Positions 33,725-42,179 of a stretch of 48,408 bases of DNA are shown here, one piece after another; the stretch's first letter is position 1, and the number at the start of each line of letters is the position of its first letter. Source of the DNA: Clostridia bacterium (GTDB taxonomy: Bacteria; Bacillota; Clostridia; Christensenellales; Aristaeellaceae). The stretch lies in assembly GCA_017501255.1 (NCBI GenBank), contig JAFVXE010000033.1:1-48408 (forward strand), written 5' to 3'. The notes under the pieces were generated by a model. It was not told the origin of the DNA. It made no database searches and saw nothing but the letters and a program-made list of their open reading frames with translations. The position numbers and the translations under genes were made by a program.

Positions 33725-35680
33725 ATGAGCTGGACCGACGCGACCACGCAATACGCCAGAGCCCTCAAGCAGGGACAGAAATACCACAACGCCTGCGTCA
33801 TCCGGGGCCAGAATCCCTATCCGCTGGTACTGGACGATGTGCTGGGCGAAAGCCCTGTCGCCCGCCGGGTGCCGGTGGGGCTGGTGGAGATTCCCATGGA
33901 GCAGATTGTGGGCACCACCACCACAGGAAGAAAATCCGCATTTGCGGGCAATTTCATGCCCCTGCTGGATGCCACCACCGAGTTTGGCAACAAGTGGATC
34001 AATCTGTGCACCTCCCATCTGACCGACGGCATTCACGATCCCATCGTGTGCTACGAATACATGGGGCAGTTCTACGTCACCGAGGGCAATAAGCGGGTCA
34101 GTGTGCTCAAGAGCTACGAATGCCCCAGCATCCGGGGCAATGTGACCCGTGTGGTGCCGCCCATGAGCGATGACCCCAAAGTGGCGGCCTACTACGAGTT
34201 TATGAATTTCTTCCAGCTGAGCAACCTCTACGATGTATGGCTGCGTCAGCCGGGGCAGTATCCCAAGTTGCAGGCAGCGCTGGGACTGGAGCCGGATCAT
34301 GTGTGGAGCAAGGAGGAACGGCTGAATTTCCTCTACAGTTTCCGCCGCTTCAAGGCTGCTTTCACCCGCCTCAACGCTGAAAAACTGGATGTGACTGCCG
34401 GAGAGGCCCTGATGGTCTGGCTGGCCCTGCATTCCTTCACAGAGCTGGAAGCCATGGATGCCGCTGCGCTGGACAAGTCCCTGGCTGCCATCTGGCCGGA
34501 TGTGCGCCTGCTGACCCAACAATCCCCTATCCAGATCAGCACCGAGGCCGCTCAGCAGGAGAAGATCAACTGGACCCGCCTGTTGGGTTTTGGAAGGGTC
34601 TCCCATCTGAACATGGCCTTCATCCATGCCTTTGCCCCTGAAAAGAGCGCCTGGATCGCCGCCCACGAACTGGGCCGGGAACACCTGAAGGAAGTCATGG
34701 GGGATCTGGTGACCACCACCGTCTATCAATGTCCCTACGAAGAAGCCTATGAAACCATGGAAAAAGCGGTGGAAGAAGGCGCACAGGTCATTTTTGCCAC
34801 CACCCCGCCCATGATCGGCGCTTGCCGCCAGATTGCCGCCAAGTATCCGCAGGTACGGGTGCTCAATTGCTCCCTGTCCATGCCCTATGCAGGCGTTCGC
34901 ACCTACTACACCCGCATCCACGAGGGCAAGTTCCTCACCGGCGCCATCGCAGGCGCAATGGCCAAGGATGGGGGCATCGGCTATGTGGCCAACTATCCCA
35001 TCATCGGCACCATTGCCGGCATCAACGCCTTTGCGCTGGGCGTCCGGCTGACCAATCCCACCGCCCGGGTCAAGCTGAAATGGTCTTGCGTGCCCGGCAA
35101 CCCGGTAGAGGAACTTCTCAGCGAAGGCGTTACCGTGATTTCCAACCGGGATACCGGCGCTTCCCAGCCCCATTGGGCATGGGAATGGGGCACCTATCAG
35201 CTGGATTCCTCCGGCGGCCTGTCGCCGCTGGCCTCTCCCCGCTGGCACTGGGGCAAATTCTATGAACGGGTGGCCCGCAGTATTTTTGCCGGCAGCTGGG
35301 AGACCCTGGGCGTGGAAACCCCTCAGAAAGCCGTCAACTACTGGTGGGGCATGAGCAGCGGTGTGATCGATGTGGAACTGTACGACAAGCTGCCCAGCGG
35401 CATTCTGCAATTGGGGAATATCCTCAAAAAGGGCCTGATAGACGGCACCATCGATCCCTTCCTGTGCCGCATCGCAGACCAGAACGGCATCATCCGCAAC
35501 GACGGCAGCCATGTATTCACCCTGGAGGAACTGATGCACATGAACTGGCTGTGCGATACGCTGGACGGTTCCATCCCTGCCTATGACGATCTGCTGCCCG
35601 CTTCCCAGCCGCTGGTGCGCCATCTGGGCGTGGAACGGGATTCCCTTCAGCCGGAAACAGAGGAGGAGAAAGCACTGTGA
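33725..35680 (+). CDS. ParB-like / BMP-domain fusion without signal peptide
   Basis: 651 aa. The N-terminus lacks any signal or membrane segment. Residues about 45-140 resemble a ParB-type domain: PVGLVEIPMEQIVGTTT, then YEYMGQFYVTEGNKRVSVLKS, where EGNKRVSVL occupies the place of the ParB G-E-R-R box. A helical linker follows. Residues about 300-600 match the basic membrane protein (PnrA/BMP, PF02608) sugar/nucleoside-binding fold: TTPPMIGACRQIAAKYPQVR, HEGKFLTGAIAGAMAKDGG, GYVANYPIIGTIAGINAFALG. BMP proteins are normally exported lipoproteins, so a cytosolic version is unusual and suggests an intracellular ligand sensor. ATG 33725 follows AGGAGG by 8 nt; the stop overlaps the phosphoesterase start by 4 nt. 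Confidence 0.8.
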   Translation: MSWTDATTQYARALKQGQKYHNACVIRGQNPYPLVLDDVLGESPVARRVPVGLVEIPMEQIVGTTTTGRKSAFAGNFMPLLDATTEFGNKWINLCTSHLTDGIHDPIVCYEYMGQFYVTEGNKRVSVLKSYECPSIRGNVTRVVPPMSDDPKVAAYYEFMNFFQLSNLYDVWLRQPGQYPKLQAALGLEPDHVWSKEERLNFLYSFRRFKAAFTRLNAEKLDVTAGEALMVWLALHSFTELEAMDAAALDKSLAAIWPDVRLLTQQSPIQISTEAAQQEKINWTRLLGFGRVSHLNMAFIHAFAPEKSAWIAAHELGREHLKEVMGDLVTTTVYQCPYEEAYETMEKAVEEGAQVIFATTPPMIGACRQIAAKYPQVRVLNCSLSMPYAGVRTYYTRIHEGKFLTGAIAGAMAKDGGIGYVANYPIIGTIAGINAFALGVRLTNPTARVKLKWSCVPGNPVEELLSEGVTVISNRDTGASQPHWAWEWGTYQLDSSGGLSPLASPRWHWGKFYERVARSIFAGSWETLGVETPQKAVNYWWGMSSGVIDVELYDKLPSGILQLGNILKKGLIDGTIDPFLCRIADQNGIIRNDGSHVFTLEELMHMNWLCDTLDGSIPAYDDLLPASQPLVRHLGVERDSLQPETEEEKAL

Positions 35681-36270
35681 AAATCCTGCTCGTTTCCGAT
35701 GAAGAATCCAAGTTCCTGTGGGATTTCTACCGCCCCGGCAAGCTGGACGGCATTGATCTGATCATCTCCTGCGGCGATCTGGCGCCGGAATACCTGAGCT
35801 TTCTGGTAACCATGAGCACTGCACCGGTTTTGTACGTTCACGGCAACCATGACGGCAAATACGAAAAGCGCCCGCCGGAGGGCTGCGAATGCATTGAGGA
35901 CCGCATTGTCAAGGTTGGCGGCCTGCGCATTCTGGGCTTGGGCGGCAGCCATCGCTACAGCGACGGCCCCCACCAATACACCGAGGACGAAATGAACGAC
36001 CGCATCCGTAAACTGCGCTGGAAACTGCGCCGCATGGGCGGGGTGGATCTGGTGGTGAGCCATGCCCCCGTCCGGGGCTTTGGCGATGATGATTCCCTCG
36101 TCCACCGGGGGTTCGATGCCTTCCATGCCTTGCTGGAGAAACACAAACCCCGCTACTGGGCCTACGGGCATATGCACATGAGCTACGGCATGAGCATCCC
36201 CCGGCTGATTCAGCACGGGGAGACCACGCTCATCAATGCCTGCGAACGGTACATTCTGGACGTGGAGTAA
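35677..36270 (+). CDS. Metallophosphoesterase
   Basis: 197 aa. Motifs: SCGDLAPEYL (about 29-38), YVHGNHDGKY (about 48-57), VVSHAPVRG and YGHMHMSYG. The first metal motif, normally D-x-H, reads SDEES (His replaced by Glu), so metal binding at site 1 may differ from classical members. The start is GTG 35677 with AGGAGGAG just upstream, overlapping the ParB-BMP stop by 4 nt. The tight coupling implies a shared function with that protein, perhaps hydrolysing the ligand it binds (inference). Confidence 0.88.
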   Translation: MKILLVSDEESKFLWDFYRPGKLDGIDLIISCGDLAPEYLSFLVTMSTAPVLYVHGNHDGKYEKRPPEGCECIEDRIVKVGGLRILGLGGSHRYSDGPHQYTEDEMNDRIRKLRWKLRRMGGVDLVVSHAPVRGFGDDDSLVHRGFDAFHALLEKHKPRYWAYGHMHMSYGMSIPRLIQHGETTLINACERYILDVE

Positions 36271-36343
36271 TGTTTCTTTTTCGCCATTGTTACTTTGCTT
36301 TTTTCACCCAAATGAACGATTGAATTGAAAGGAGTTTTTCACC

Positions 36344-36745
36344 ATGATGATTGCTATTCCCTATCAGAACGGACAGGTTTTCCAGCACTTTGGTCATACC
36401 GAGCAGTTCAAGCTCTATCAGGTGGAGGACGGGCAGATTACCAACAAAATGCTCATTCCCACCGGTGGCAGCGGTCACAGTGCGCTGGCCGGTCTTCTGA
36501 GCCGCCTGAAAGTGGATGCGCTCATCTGCGGCGGCATTGGCGGCGGTGCGCAGGCTGCTTTGGCGGAAGCGGGCATTCAGGTGTACGGCGGCGTGCAGGG
36601 CGATGCAGATGCAGCCGCATTGGCGCTGGCAGCCGGTCAGCTGGTGTATGACTCCAACGCCCGCTGCGACCATCACGACCATGAGCACGGGCACGAACAC
36701 ACCTGCGGCGAGCACGGCTGCGGCAGCCATGATTGCCACCACTGA
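36344..36745 (+). CDS. NifX/NafY-like protein with His-rich tail
   Basis: 133 aa. Residues 1-105 match the dinitrogenase iron-molybdenum cofactor family: MIAIPYQNGQVFQHFGHTEQFKLYQV at the N-terminus and LICGGIGGGAQAALAEAGIQVYGG mid-protein. The last 28 residues hold ten His and three Cys in DHHDHEHGHEH and CGEHGC-type groups, suggesting metal storage or delivery. No nitrogenase genes are near. ATG 36344 follows AAAGGAG; 73 nt separate it from the phosphoesterase, so its link to the preceding run is uncertain. Confidence 0.88.
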   Translation: MMIAIPYQNGQVFQHFGHTEQFKLYQVEDGQITNKMLIPTGGSGHSALAGLLSRLKVDALICGGIGGGAQAALAEAGIQVYGGVQGDADAAALALAAGQLVYDSNARCDHHDHEHGHEHTCGEHGCGSHDCHH

Positions 36746-36761
36746 GGAACAGAATCAAAAA

Positions 36762-36798
36762 CGAGAGGCAGGAAGCCAAACTGGCTTCCTGCCTCTCG
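36762..36798. terminator. Bidirectional 17-bp terminator
   Basis: CGAGAGGCAGGAAGCCA pairs perfectly with TGGCTTCCTGCCTCTCG (loop AAC). A T5 run follows on the minus strand and CTCTATTT on the plus strand. It ends both the NifX-like and Sel1 genes. Confidence 0.9.
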
Positions 36799-36817
36799 CT
36801 CTATTTATGAATGAAAA

Positions 36818-37672
36818 TCACTGCTGTGCATCCAACGCTTCCAGCTGTGCCGTTACATCCTCGCCAGCCTCCTGCGCCTGCAAATAGTAGGTACGTGCCA
36901 GTTCAATATCCTTCTCCACGCCCAGACCGGAGGCGTACAGTTCTGCCAGATGGCGCATACAATGGGCATCCCCCTGATCCACGCCCTTTTGGTACCACTG
37001 GGCAGCAACAGCATAATCAACTACCATGCCATAGTGGCCATAATGGTAGGCATGACCCGTCTCCAACATACCAGAAACGGAACCCAGTTCTGCTGCACGT
37101 TCAATCATCTTTCCGGCAAAAACAGGATCTTCCTGGAGAACCTCACCATCCGAATATTTCAAGGCAAGGTTATAGGTGGCGCTTGCATTGCCAAGCATGG
37201 AAGCCTTCTGATACCACTGGACAGCCAGTTCCTTATCCTCAGCTATGCCGATGCCCCTGTCATACATATTACCAATGGCAAACATGGCCTTGGCGTTGCC
37301 CAGCTGCGCCGCACGGAGGCAATAGGAAAAAGAAGCGCCACAATCAATCTGCAAGCCATAATTCCCAAAGGAGTAGGCGTTGCCGATGGTGTAGAGTGCA
37401 TCCGGATGATCCATTTCCGCAGCCTTCTGGAACCATTCCAGCGCCGTCAGGTCGTCTTCCTCCACCCCTTCACCGCGGGCATACAGCGCACCCACATTGT
37501 AGATCGCCTTGGCATCTCCCGCCTCTGCGGCCTGCAGATACAGCGCAAATGCCTCTTCATAGTTTCCCAGATCATATTGTGCTCTGGCTTCATCCACCAA
37601 GCCGGTGCCCATTGCGCAAGCCAGCGGCAATACCAGCAGAACCACTACTGCCACCAAAAACGCTTTTCTCAT
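36818..37672 (-). CDS. Sel1-repeat lipoprotein or secreted protein
   Basis: 284 aa. An N-terminal hydrophobic export signal (MRKAFLVAVVVLLVLPLAC) carries a lipobox-like PLAC, with Cys at 19. About six Sel1/TPR-like repeats follow (pattern A-x4-LG-x-YY/AxG-GV-xxD-xxA-xxWYQKAA; for example KAIYNVGALYARGEGVEEDD and AMFAIGNMYDRGIGIAEDKE). Sel1 proteins usually scaffold envelope complexes or signalling proteins. ATG 37672 follows AAAGGA by 8 nt; the more distant ATG 37681 sits within that site. It lies 46 nt after the GGDEF gene and is probably co-transcribed with it. Confidence 0.85.
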   Translation of the reverse strand: MRKAFLVAVVVLLVLPLACAMGTGLVDEARAQYDLGNYEEAFALYLQAAEAGDAKAIYNVGALYARGEGVEEDDLTALEWFQKAAEMDHPDALYTIGNAYSFGNYGLQIDCGASFSYCLRAAQLGNAKAMFAIGNMYDRGIGIAEDKELAVQWYQKASMLGNASATYNLALKYSDGEVLQEDPVFAGKMIERAAELGSVSGMLETGHAYHYGHYGMVVDYAVAAQWYQKGVDQGDAHCMRHLAELYASGLGVEKDIELARTYYLQAQEAGEDVTAQLEALDAQQ

Positions 37673-37718
37673 ATATCTCATCCTTTCCCGTACCCTTCGC
37701 CCTACAAAGATCCTTTCC

Positions 37719-39653
37719 TTATTCCTGCTCACGCTGTGCCAGCTTCCGCTGCCGCTTGAAGGAATACATCCTGCGGTCGCTTTCCATGATGCACTGGTCC
37801 AGCGTCATGCCGGGAGTCAGCCTGCACACATAGGTGCCGCCGGACATGGCCGCCTGATAGGGCTTTCCCTTTTTCTGGTTGTGTTCTTCCAAGGAACGGT
37901 CAATCTCCTGCATCACTTCAGCCGCTCCCTGCGCATTGCACCGGGGCAGGAACACCAAAAACTCATCGCCGCCGATACGGGCTGCCACTGTTCCGGGCCA
38001 CACAAGCCCCTTGAGCACCTGCGCCACCGTCTGCAGCGCATCATCACCCGCCTGATGACCATAGCTGTCATTGATGGGCTTCAGATTGTCCATATCAAAG
38101 GAAAGCACCGTCGCCGATTCGCTTGCCCGGCAACGTTCCTCCCAGCCGGGCAGCACCAGTTCCTCCAGACCCCGGCGGTTATACAGGCCGGTCAGCGGGT
38201 CGGTGATGCTGGAAAGCTTCCGTTCCTCATACAACCGCTGCAATTTGCTCTGGTTGAACAAGTGACGCAAGGCGCTGGAGATTGTGGCATTCCATTCCTG
38301 ATAGAACAGGCTGGGCTTTTTGCCCTCTTCATAGCGCACAAGGCAATAGCCGTAAATACTGTCACGCTGATGCAGAATACGGGTAAAGAAGGATTGCGGC
38401 TCATCGGAATCCCATACCCAATCCGGCAGAAGTTGCTTGCGCGGAAAATGATCCATGGGCATTCCCTTATCCTCATGGTTCTGCATGGCGGAGATCAGGG
38501 TGACGTGTTCTGTCAGATGCTCCGCATAGCCCTCCTTCTCGCCGCTGCCAGGGGATTCCTCGAAGGTGCACAGGTAATAATCCCGCATCTCGGGCACATC
38601 ATCCCGTCTGCTGATAACGGTATTGTGGATCTCCTCCACCGTTGTGCAGGCATTCATATCGATGGAAAAATACATCTGTGAGGTTTCCCGCACACGGATG
38701 TTCTGCATCTGCTGGGACGTTTCCAACAGCTTTGCCTTCTGATCCTCCTGCTTTTCATGCCAAGGGCAGCCGCAGCTTTCCCGTTTGATCAGCTTAACCG
38801 GCAACTTTCTGATAATCTGTTCCGGCGAAACCTGTCCCATGTCCCGCTGTGCCATACGTTCTTTCAGCGTCACAAAGGCCTCTGCCACGATGCCTTCATA
38901 GTCCTGCTCCACAGTGGTGAGGCGCACGGGGAAACCCGCCTGTTCCTCCACATTGTCAAAGCCGGTTACACACACATCCGCCGGGATGCGAACGCCCCGT
39001 TTTTTCAGTTCCTCGGATACCGTCTGCGCCATATAGTCGTTGGCACACACAATAGCCTCAGGCTGGGGCAACCCCTCTTGGAAGAAATAATCACAGGCCA
39101 CATCGCCGCCGCTGCGCCACATGGTGCCGTAGAACACAGCGTTTTCCGGCAAAGGCAGCTGGTGCCTGGCCATTTCATCATAATAGCACAGCAGGCGGCG
39201 CTCGCTGTCCGGATGGCCCTTGAAACCTGCCAGAAAATGAATACGCTGATAGCCGTGATCGTCAATCAGGTGACGAAGCAACGGACGGATGGCATTATCC
39301 TCGTCCGTTGCAACCCGGTCATAGGGGGCGTTGTGGTCACGGATGCTGACAATGGGACAGGTAGCCCGCCTCTTCAAAGCATCATACAGCGCCTCCTGGT
39401 ACCCCTCCATCTGGTAGGTATCCGGTGTGATGATAATACCATCCAAGGTTTCCAGCGGAGCAAAATCGAACATGGCTTTTTCCAGTTCGTCATACACATT
39501 GGCGCTGCCACGGTGACCCAACGTGCAAAAAAACACTACGTTCATATCGTGCAGCCTGCCCTGCTCCTGCGCAACCCGATACACAGTATTCTCAAAGAAG
39601 AAACCGGTACGATTGATAAAAAGGCCGATGGTTTTGCGCTTTTTACTGAGCAT
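37719..39653 (-). CDS. Sugar-binding-like sensor fused to GGDEF diguanylate cyclase
   Basis: 644 aa, no signal or membrane segment. Residues about 8-280 match the periplasmic-binding/LacI ligand domain (KTIGLFINRTGFFFENTVYR, EAIVCANDYMAQTVSEEL, VTGFDNVEEQAGFPVRLTTV) but lack the LacI helix-turn-helix. A mid region (about 300-470) has a coiled-coil-like stretch and an unassigned domain. The C-terminal GGDEF domain (about 480-640) has FDMDNLKPINDSYGHQAGD and an intact RIGGDEF (about 557-563). The RxxD inhibitory site upstream appears absent. ATG 39653 follows GAAGGGA. Predicted to make c-di-GMP in response to a cytoplasmic carbohydrate-like ligand (inference). Confidence 0.87.
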   Translation of the reverse strand: MLSKKRKTIGLFINRTGFFFENTVYRVAQEQGRLHDMNVVFFCTLGHRGSANVYDELEKAMFDFAPLETLDGIIITPDTYQMEGYQEALYDALKRRATCPIVSIRDHNAPYDRVATDEDNAIRPLLRHLIDDHGYQRIHFLAGFKGHPDSERRLLCYYDEMARHQLPLPENAVFYGTMWRSGGDVACDYFFQEGLPQPEAIVCANDYMAQTVSEELKKRGVRIPADVCVTGFDNVEEQAGFPVRLTTVEQDYEGIVAEAFVTLKERMAQRDMGQVSPEQIIRKLPVKLIKRESCGCPWHEKQEDQKAKLLETSQQMQNIRVRETSQMYFSIDMNACTTVEEIHNTVISRRDDVPEMRDYYLCTFEESPGSGEKEGYAEHLTEHVTLISAMQNHEDKGMPMDHFPRKQLLPDWVWDSDEPQSFFTRILHQRDSIYGYCLVRYEEGKKPSLFYQEWNATISSALRHLFNQSKLQRLYEERKLSSITDPLTGLYNRRGLEELVLPGWEERCRASESATVLSFDMDNLKPINDSYGHQAGDDALQTVAQVLKGLVWPGTVAARIGGDEFLVFLPRCNAQGAAEVMQEIDRSLEEHNQKKGKPYQAAMSGGTYVCRLTPGMTLDQCIMESDRRMYSFKRQRKLAQREQE

Positions 39654-39788
39654 ATTGTTCCCTTCTTTCAAGAAAACAGAATTGAAACACAAACAAACCC
39701 GCATTTTTTATCAAAAAACGATCAAATACAGGCATTGCGCCTTCAAGTTACTCCAAACCGTTTTTCGACATCTGCGAATGTATATTTG

Positions 39789-39816
39789 ATTATAGCATAA
39801 ATATGATTTTTTGCAA
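39789..39816 (-). promoter_or_regulatory. SigA promoter of the GGDEF-Sel1 operon
   Basis: On the minus strand TTGCAA (39816-39811) and TATAAT (39794-39789) are 16 bp apart, giving a leader of about 130 nt in AT-rich DNA. Confidence 0.78.
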
Positions 39817-39942
39817 CCTTTTTGATGTTTTTCGGCCATATTCACCATGCCCTCCAACTGCGCAAGGTCTGGTGCGCCGACGAAGGAGCATCCCATGCGG
39901 GTGCAATGTAACCGTTCGGCGCTTTTCCCCCCTGTGCAGCCA

Positions 39943-39971
39943 TTGACAACTTCTTCACAAAGGGGTAAGGT
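39943..39971 (+). promoter_or_regulatory. Promoter of the ACT-DUF711 operon
   Basis: TTGACA (39943-39948) and TAAGGT (39966-39971) are 17 bp apart. The -35 is perfect and the -10 weak. It is 32 bp before the ACT start. Confidence 0.6.
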
Positions 39972-40002
39972 AAAGCGTAACCATTTCCAAGGAGGGTTTC
40001 CA

Positions 40003-40275
40003 ATGAAAAAGGCTCTGGTATCCGTAACCGGCGTGGACCGTCCCGGCATTATCGCCAAGGTTTCCACCGCTCTGTACGAAATGAACGTTAATGTGCTGGA
40101 GATTTCCCAGACTATTCTGGACGGCTATTTTACCATGCTGATGATCGTTGATATGACTGCCTGTACCGCCGCTTTTGAGGAAGTGGTGAAGAAGCTCAAC
40201 GCCGTGGGCGAGGAACTGGGCGAATTGGTGCAGATTCAGCGTGCAGATATTTTCGATGCTATGCATCGCATCTGA
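40003..40275 (+). CDS. ACT-domain protein (UPF0237)
   Basis: 90 aa. A single ACT domain: KKALVSVTGVDRPGIIAKVS at the N-terminus, MNVNVLEISQTILDGYFTM following. ACT domains bind amino acids and regulate partner proteins. The usual partner, a DUF711 protein, is encoded 9 nt downstream. ATG 40003 follows AAGGAGGG by 6 nt and gives the family's normal 90-residue length. Confidence 0.93.
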   Translation: MKKALVSVTGVDRPGIIAKVSTALYEMNVNVLEISQTILDGYFTMLMIVDMTACTAAFEEVVKKLNAVGEELGELVQIQRADIFDAMHRI

Positions 40276-40284
40276 GGTGGCAGC

Positions 40285-41631
40285 ATGATTGAGGTAAATG
40301 AAATTCTGCAAACCATGCAGATGATTCACGAGCAGCACTTTGATATCCGCACCATCACCATGGGCATCAGCCTGCTGGATTGCAAAAAGAACACCGATGC
40401 GGAAACAGCTGAATGCGTGTTTGAAAAAGTGACCCGCTGCGCAGGCCGTCTGGTGGCGGTGGGCGAAGAACTGGAAGCCGAGCTGGGCGTGCCGATTGTC
40501 AACAAACGCATCAGCGTAACCCCGGTGAGCATGATCTGCGGCGACAATCCCCTTCTGATTGGTCAGGCGCTGGATAAGGCCGCCCGTACCGTTGGGGTGA
40601 ACTTTATCGGCGGCTTCGGTGCGCTGATGCACAAGGGTTCCACCCGTGCTGAGGAATGCCTGCTGGAAGCCATGCCCGAGGTATTCGCCAAGACCGAGCG
40701 GCTCTGCGGCAGCGTGAATGTGGGTTCCACCCGCAGCGGCATCAATATGGATGCTGTGCGCAAGATGGGCCACGTGATCAAGAAAACCGCTGAATTAACC
40801 GCCGATACCGATGGTTTCGGCTGCGCCAAGATCGTGGTATTTGCCAATGCGGTGGAGGATAACCCCTTCATGGCTGGCGCTTTCCATGGCGTAGGCGAGC
40901 CGGAGTGCGTTATCAACGTGGGCGTCAGCGGCCCTGGCTGCGTGCAGCGGGCTTTGATGGACGTGCACGGTCAGCCCTTTGATGTGGTTGCCGAAACCAT
41001 CAAGCGCACTGCTTTCAAGATCACCCGTGTGGGCGAGTTGGTGGCTCAGGAAGCCGCCAAGCGTCTGGGCGTGCCCTTTGGCATTGTGGACCTTTCCCTG
41101 GCTCCCACCCCTGCCCGGGGCGACAGCGTGGCCTACATCCTGCAGGAAATGGGTCTGGAAATGACCGGCGCTCCCGGTACCACCGCAGCCCTTGCCATGC
41201 TCAATGATATGGTCAAGAAGGGCGGCGTGATGGCCTCCAGCCATGTGGGCGGCCTCAGCGGCGCATTTATCCCGGTCAGCGAGGATATCGGCATGATCGA
41301 AGCGGCACAGGCCAAGTGCCTGACCATCGAAAAGATGGAAGCCATGACCTGCGTTTGCTCCGTGGGTCTGGATATGATCGCCATCCCCGGCGATACCAGC
41401 GCCAACACCATCGCCGGCATCATTGCGGATGAAGCCGCCATTGGCATGGTCAACAACAAGACTACCGCCGTGCGTGTGATTCCTGCCCCCGGCAAAAAGG
41501 CGGGCGACGTGGTCAACTTTGGCGGCCTGTTTGGCTTTGCCCCGATTATGCAGGTGAATACCGCCAAGAATGATGAATTTGTGGAGCGCGGCGGACATAT
41601 TCCTGCACCGCTGCACAGCTTGAGAAACTAA
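40285..41631 (+). CDS. DUF711 (UPF0210/PFL-like) family protein
   Basis: 448 aa, standard family length. Recognisable blocks: [15 protein letters not shown] at the N-terminus, [12 protein letters not shown] near 75, [12 protein letters not shown] and a long conserved C-terminal half ending [15 protein letters not shown]. Structurally DUF711 resembles pyruvate-formate-lyase-like barrels, but its reaction is not established. Pairing with the ACT gene suggests amino-acid-dependent control. The ribosome site is GAGGTGG, 3 nt after the upstream stop. Confidence 0.93.
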   Translation: MIEVNEILQTMQMIHEQHFDIRTITMGISLLDCKKNTDAETAECVFEKVTRCAGRLVAVGEELEAELGVPIVNKRISVTPVSMICGDNPLLIGQALDKAARTVGVNFIGGFGALMHKGSTRAEECLLEAMPEVFAKTERLCGSVNVGSTRSGINMDAVRKMGHVIKKTAELTADTDGFGCAKIVVFANAVEDNPFMAGAFHGVGEPECVINVGVSGPGCVQRALMDVHGQPFDVVAETIKRTAFKITRVGELVAQEAAKRLGVPFGIVDLSLAPTPARGDSVAYILQEMGLEMTGAPGTTAALAMLNDMVKKGGVMASSHVGGLSGAFIPVSEDIGMIEAAQAKCLTIEKMEAMTCVCSVGLDMIAIPGDTSANTIAGIIADEAAIGMVNNKTTAVRVIPAPGKKAGDVVNFGGLFGFAPIMQVNTAKNDEFVERGGHIPAPLHSLRN

Positions 41632-41647
41632 TGAACCCCAACACACC

Positions 41648-41680
41648 AAAGGGATGCTGCCAAATCGCAGCATCCCTTTT
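41648..41680. terminator. Bidirectional terminator
   Basis: AAAGGGATGCTGC pairs perfectly with GCAGCATCCCTTT, with a 6-nt loop and TTTT following. It lies between the convergent DUF711 gene and the unknown gene at 41696. Confidence 0.88.
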
Positions 41681-41695
41681 CATATTCTCAAGCAA

Positions 41696-42142
41696 TCACA
41701 GTCTGATCAGGTTTTCTCCTATTTCCATGCCTTCCTGTATTTGTTTCAGGGCGGCAATAGCTGCTTCCCGGTCGGTATAAACGGCAATGCTCTCCCAGCA
41801 GGTAAGGCGGGTTTGCACCAGCAATGTTGTACCGTCCACTTTCAAGCCACCGTAGCAGATCAGCAGTTTGGAGCCGTCTGGGCTGAGCACCTTGGTCTGC
41901 TGCCGGGGATGAACCAGCGTGCCGTCCTTCAGCACAAATTCAAAGCCCGACAGGCACTCATTCAACGCTTCCGACAGGTTATGCTGCAGGGCGCCAAACA
42001 CCGCATCATCCAGCCGTTCTTCCAAAAGCCCGTTCATTGCATCCTCGGCAGCATTCATAACCGCATCTTCTGCAATGTCCTCCAGACGCTCGGAAAACTC
42101 ATCCATCAACTCTTCCATTTTCTGTTCCCATTCTTCGTTCAT
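41696..42142 (-). CDS. Unknown 148-aa acidic protein
   Basis: I do not recognise this family. The first 60 residues are an acidic amphipathic helix region (EEWEQKMEELMDEFSERLED, then EDAVMNAAEDAMNGLLEERL). The second half is a small alpha/beta segment (VLSPDGSKLLICYGGLKVDG, VYTDREAAIAALKQIQEG). No signal or membrane segment. ATG 42142 follows GAGGAGG by 7 nt, which supports real translation. It is the last gene of the minus-strand run from 44691, 37 nt after alaX. Confidence 0.72.
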   Translation of the reverse strand: MNEEWEQKMEELMDEFSERLEDIAEDAVMNAAEDAMNGLLEERLDDAVFGALQHNLSEALNECLSGFEFVLKDGTLVHPRQQTKVLSPDGSKLLICYGGLKVDGTTLLVQTRLTCWESIAVYTDREAAIAALKQIQEGMEIGENLIRL

Positions 42143-42179
42143 GGTTTTTCCTCCTCAATGAGTTCTGATGCGGTTTTCA

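Larger units (their letters stand above)
39654..40002. other. 349-bp divergent intergenic region, GGDEF / ACT genes
   Basis: No gene is supported. It is very AT-rich on the left (39680-39840) and holds the leftward promoter (39816-39789) and the rightward one (39943-39971). An in-frame ATG at 39895 with GAAGGAG upstream could extend the ACT protein by 36 residues, but the rightward promoter lies downstream of it. Confidence 0.7.

Noticed and set aside
33641..35623. 660-codon minus-strand frame antisense to the ParB-BMP gene
   Set aside because: The plus-strand gene has a strong AGGAGG, tight neighbours and a BMP fold; the antisense product shows none.
39895..40275. Longer ACT protein from ATG 39895
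   Set aside because: A GAAGGAG site precedes it, but the TTGACA-TAAGGT promoter is downstream and the family length is 90 aa from ATG 40003.
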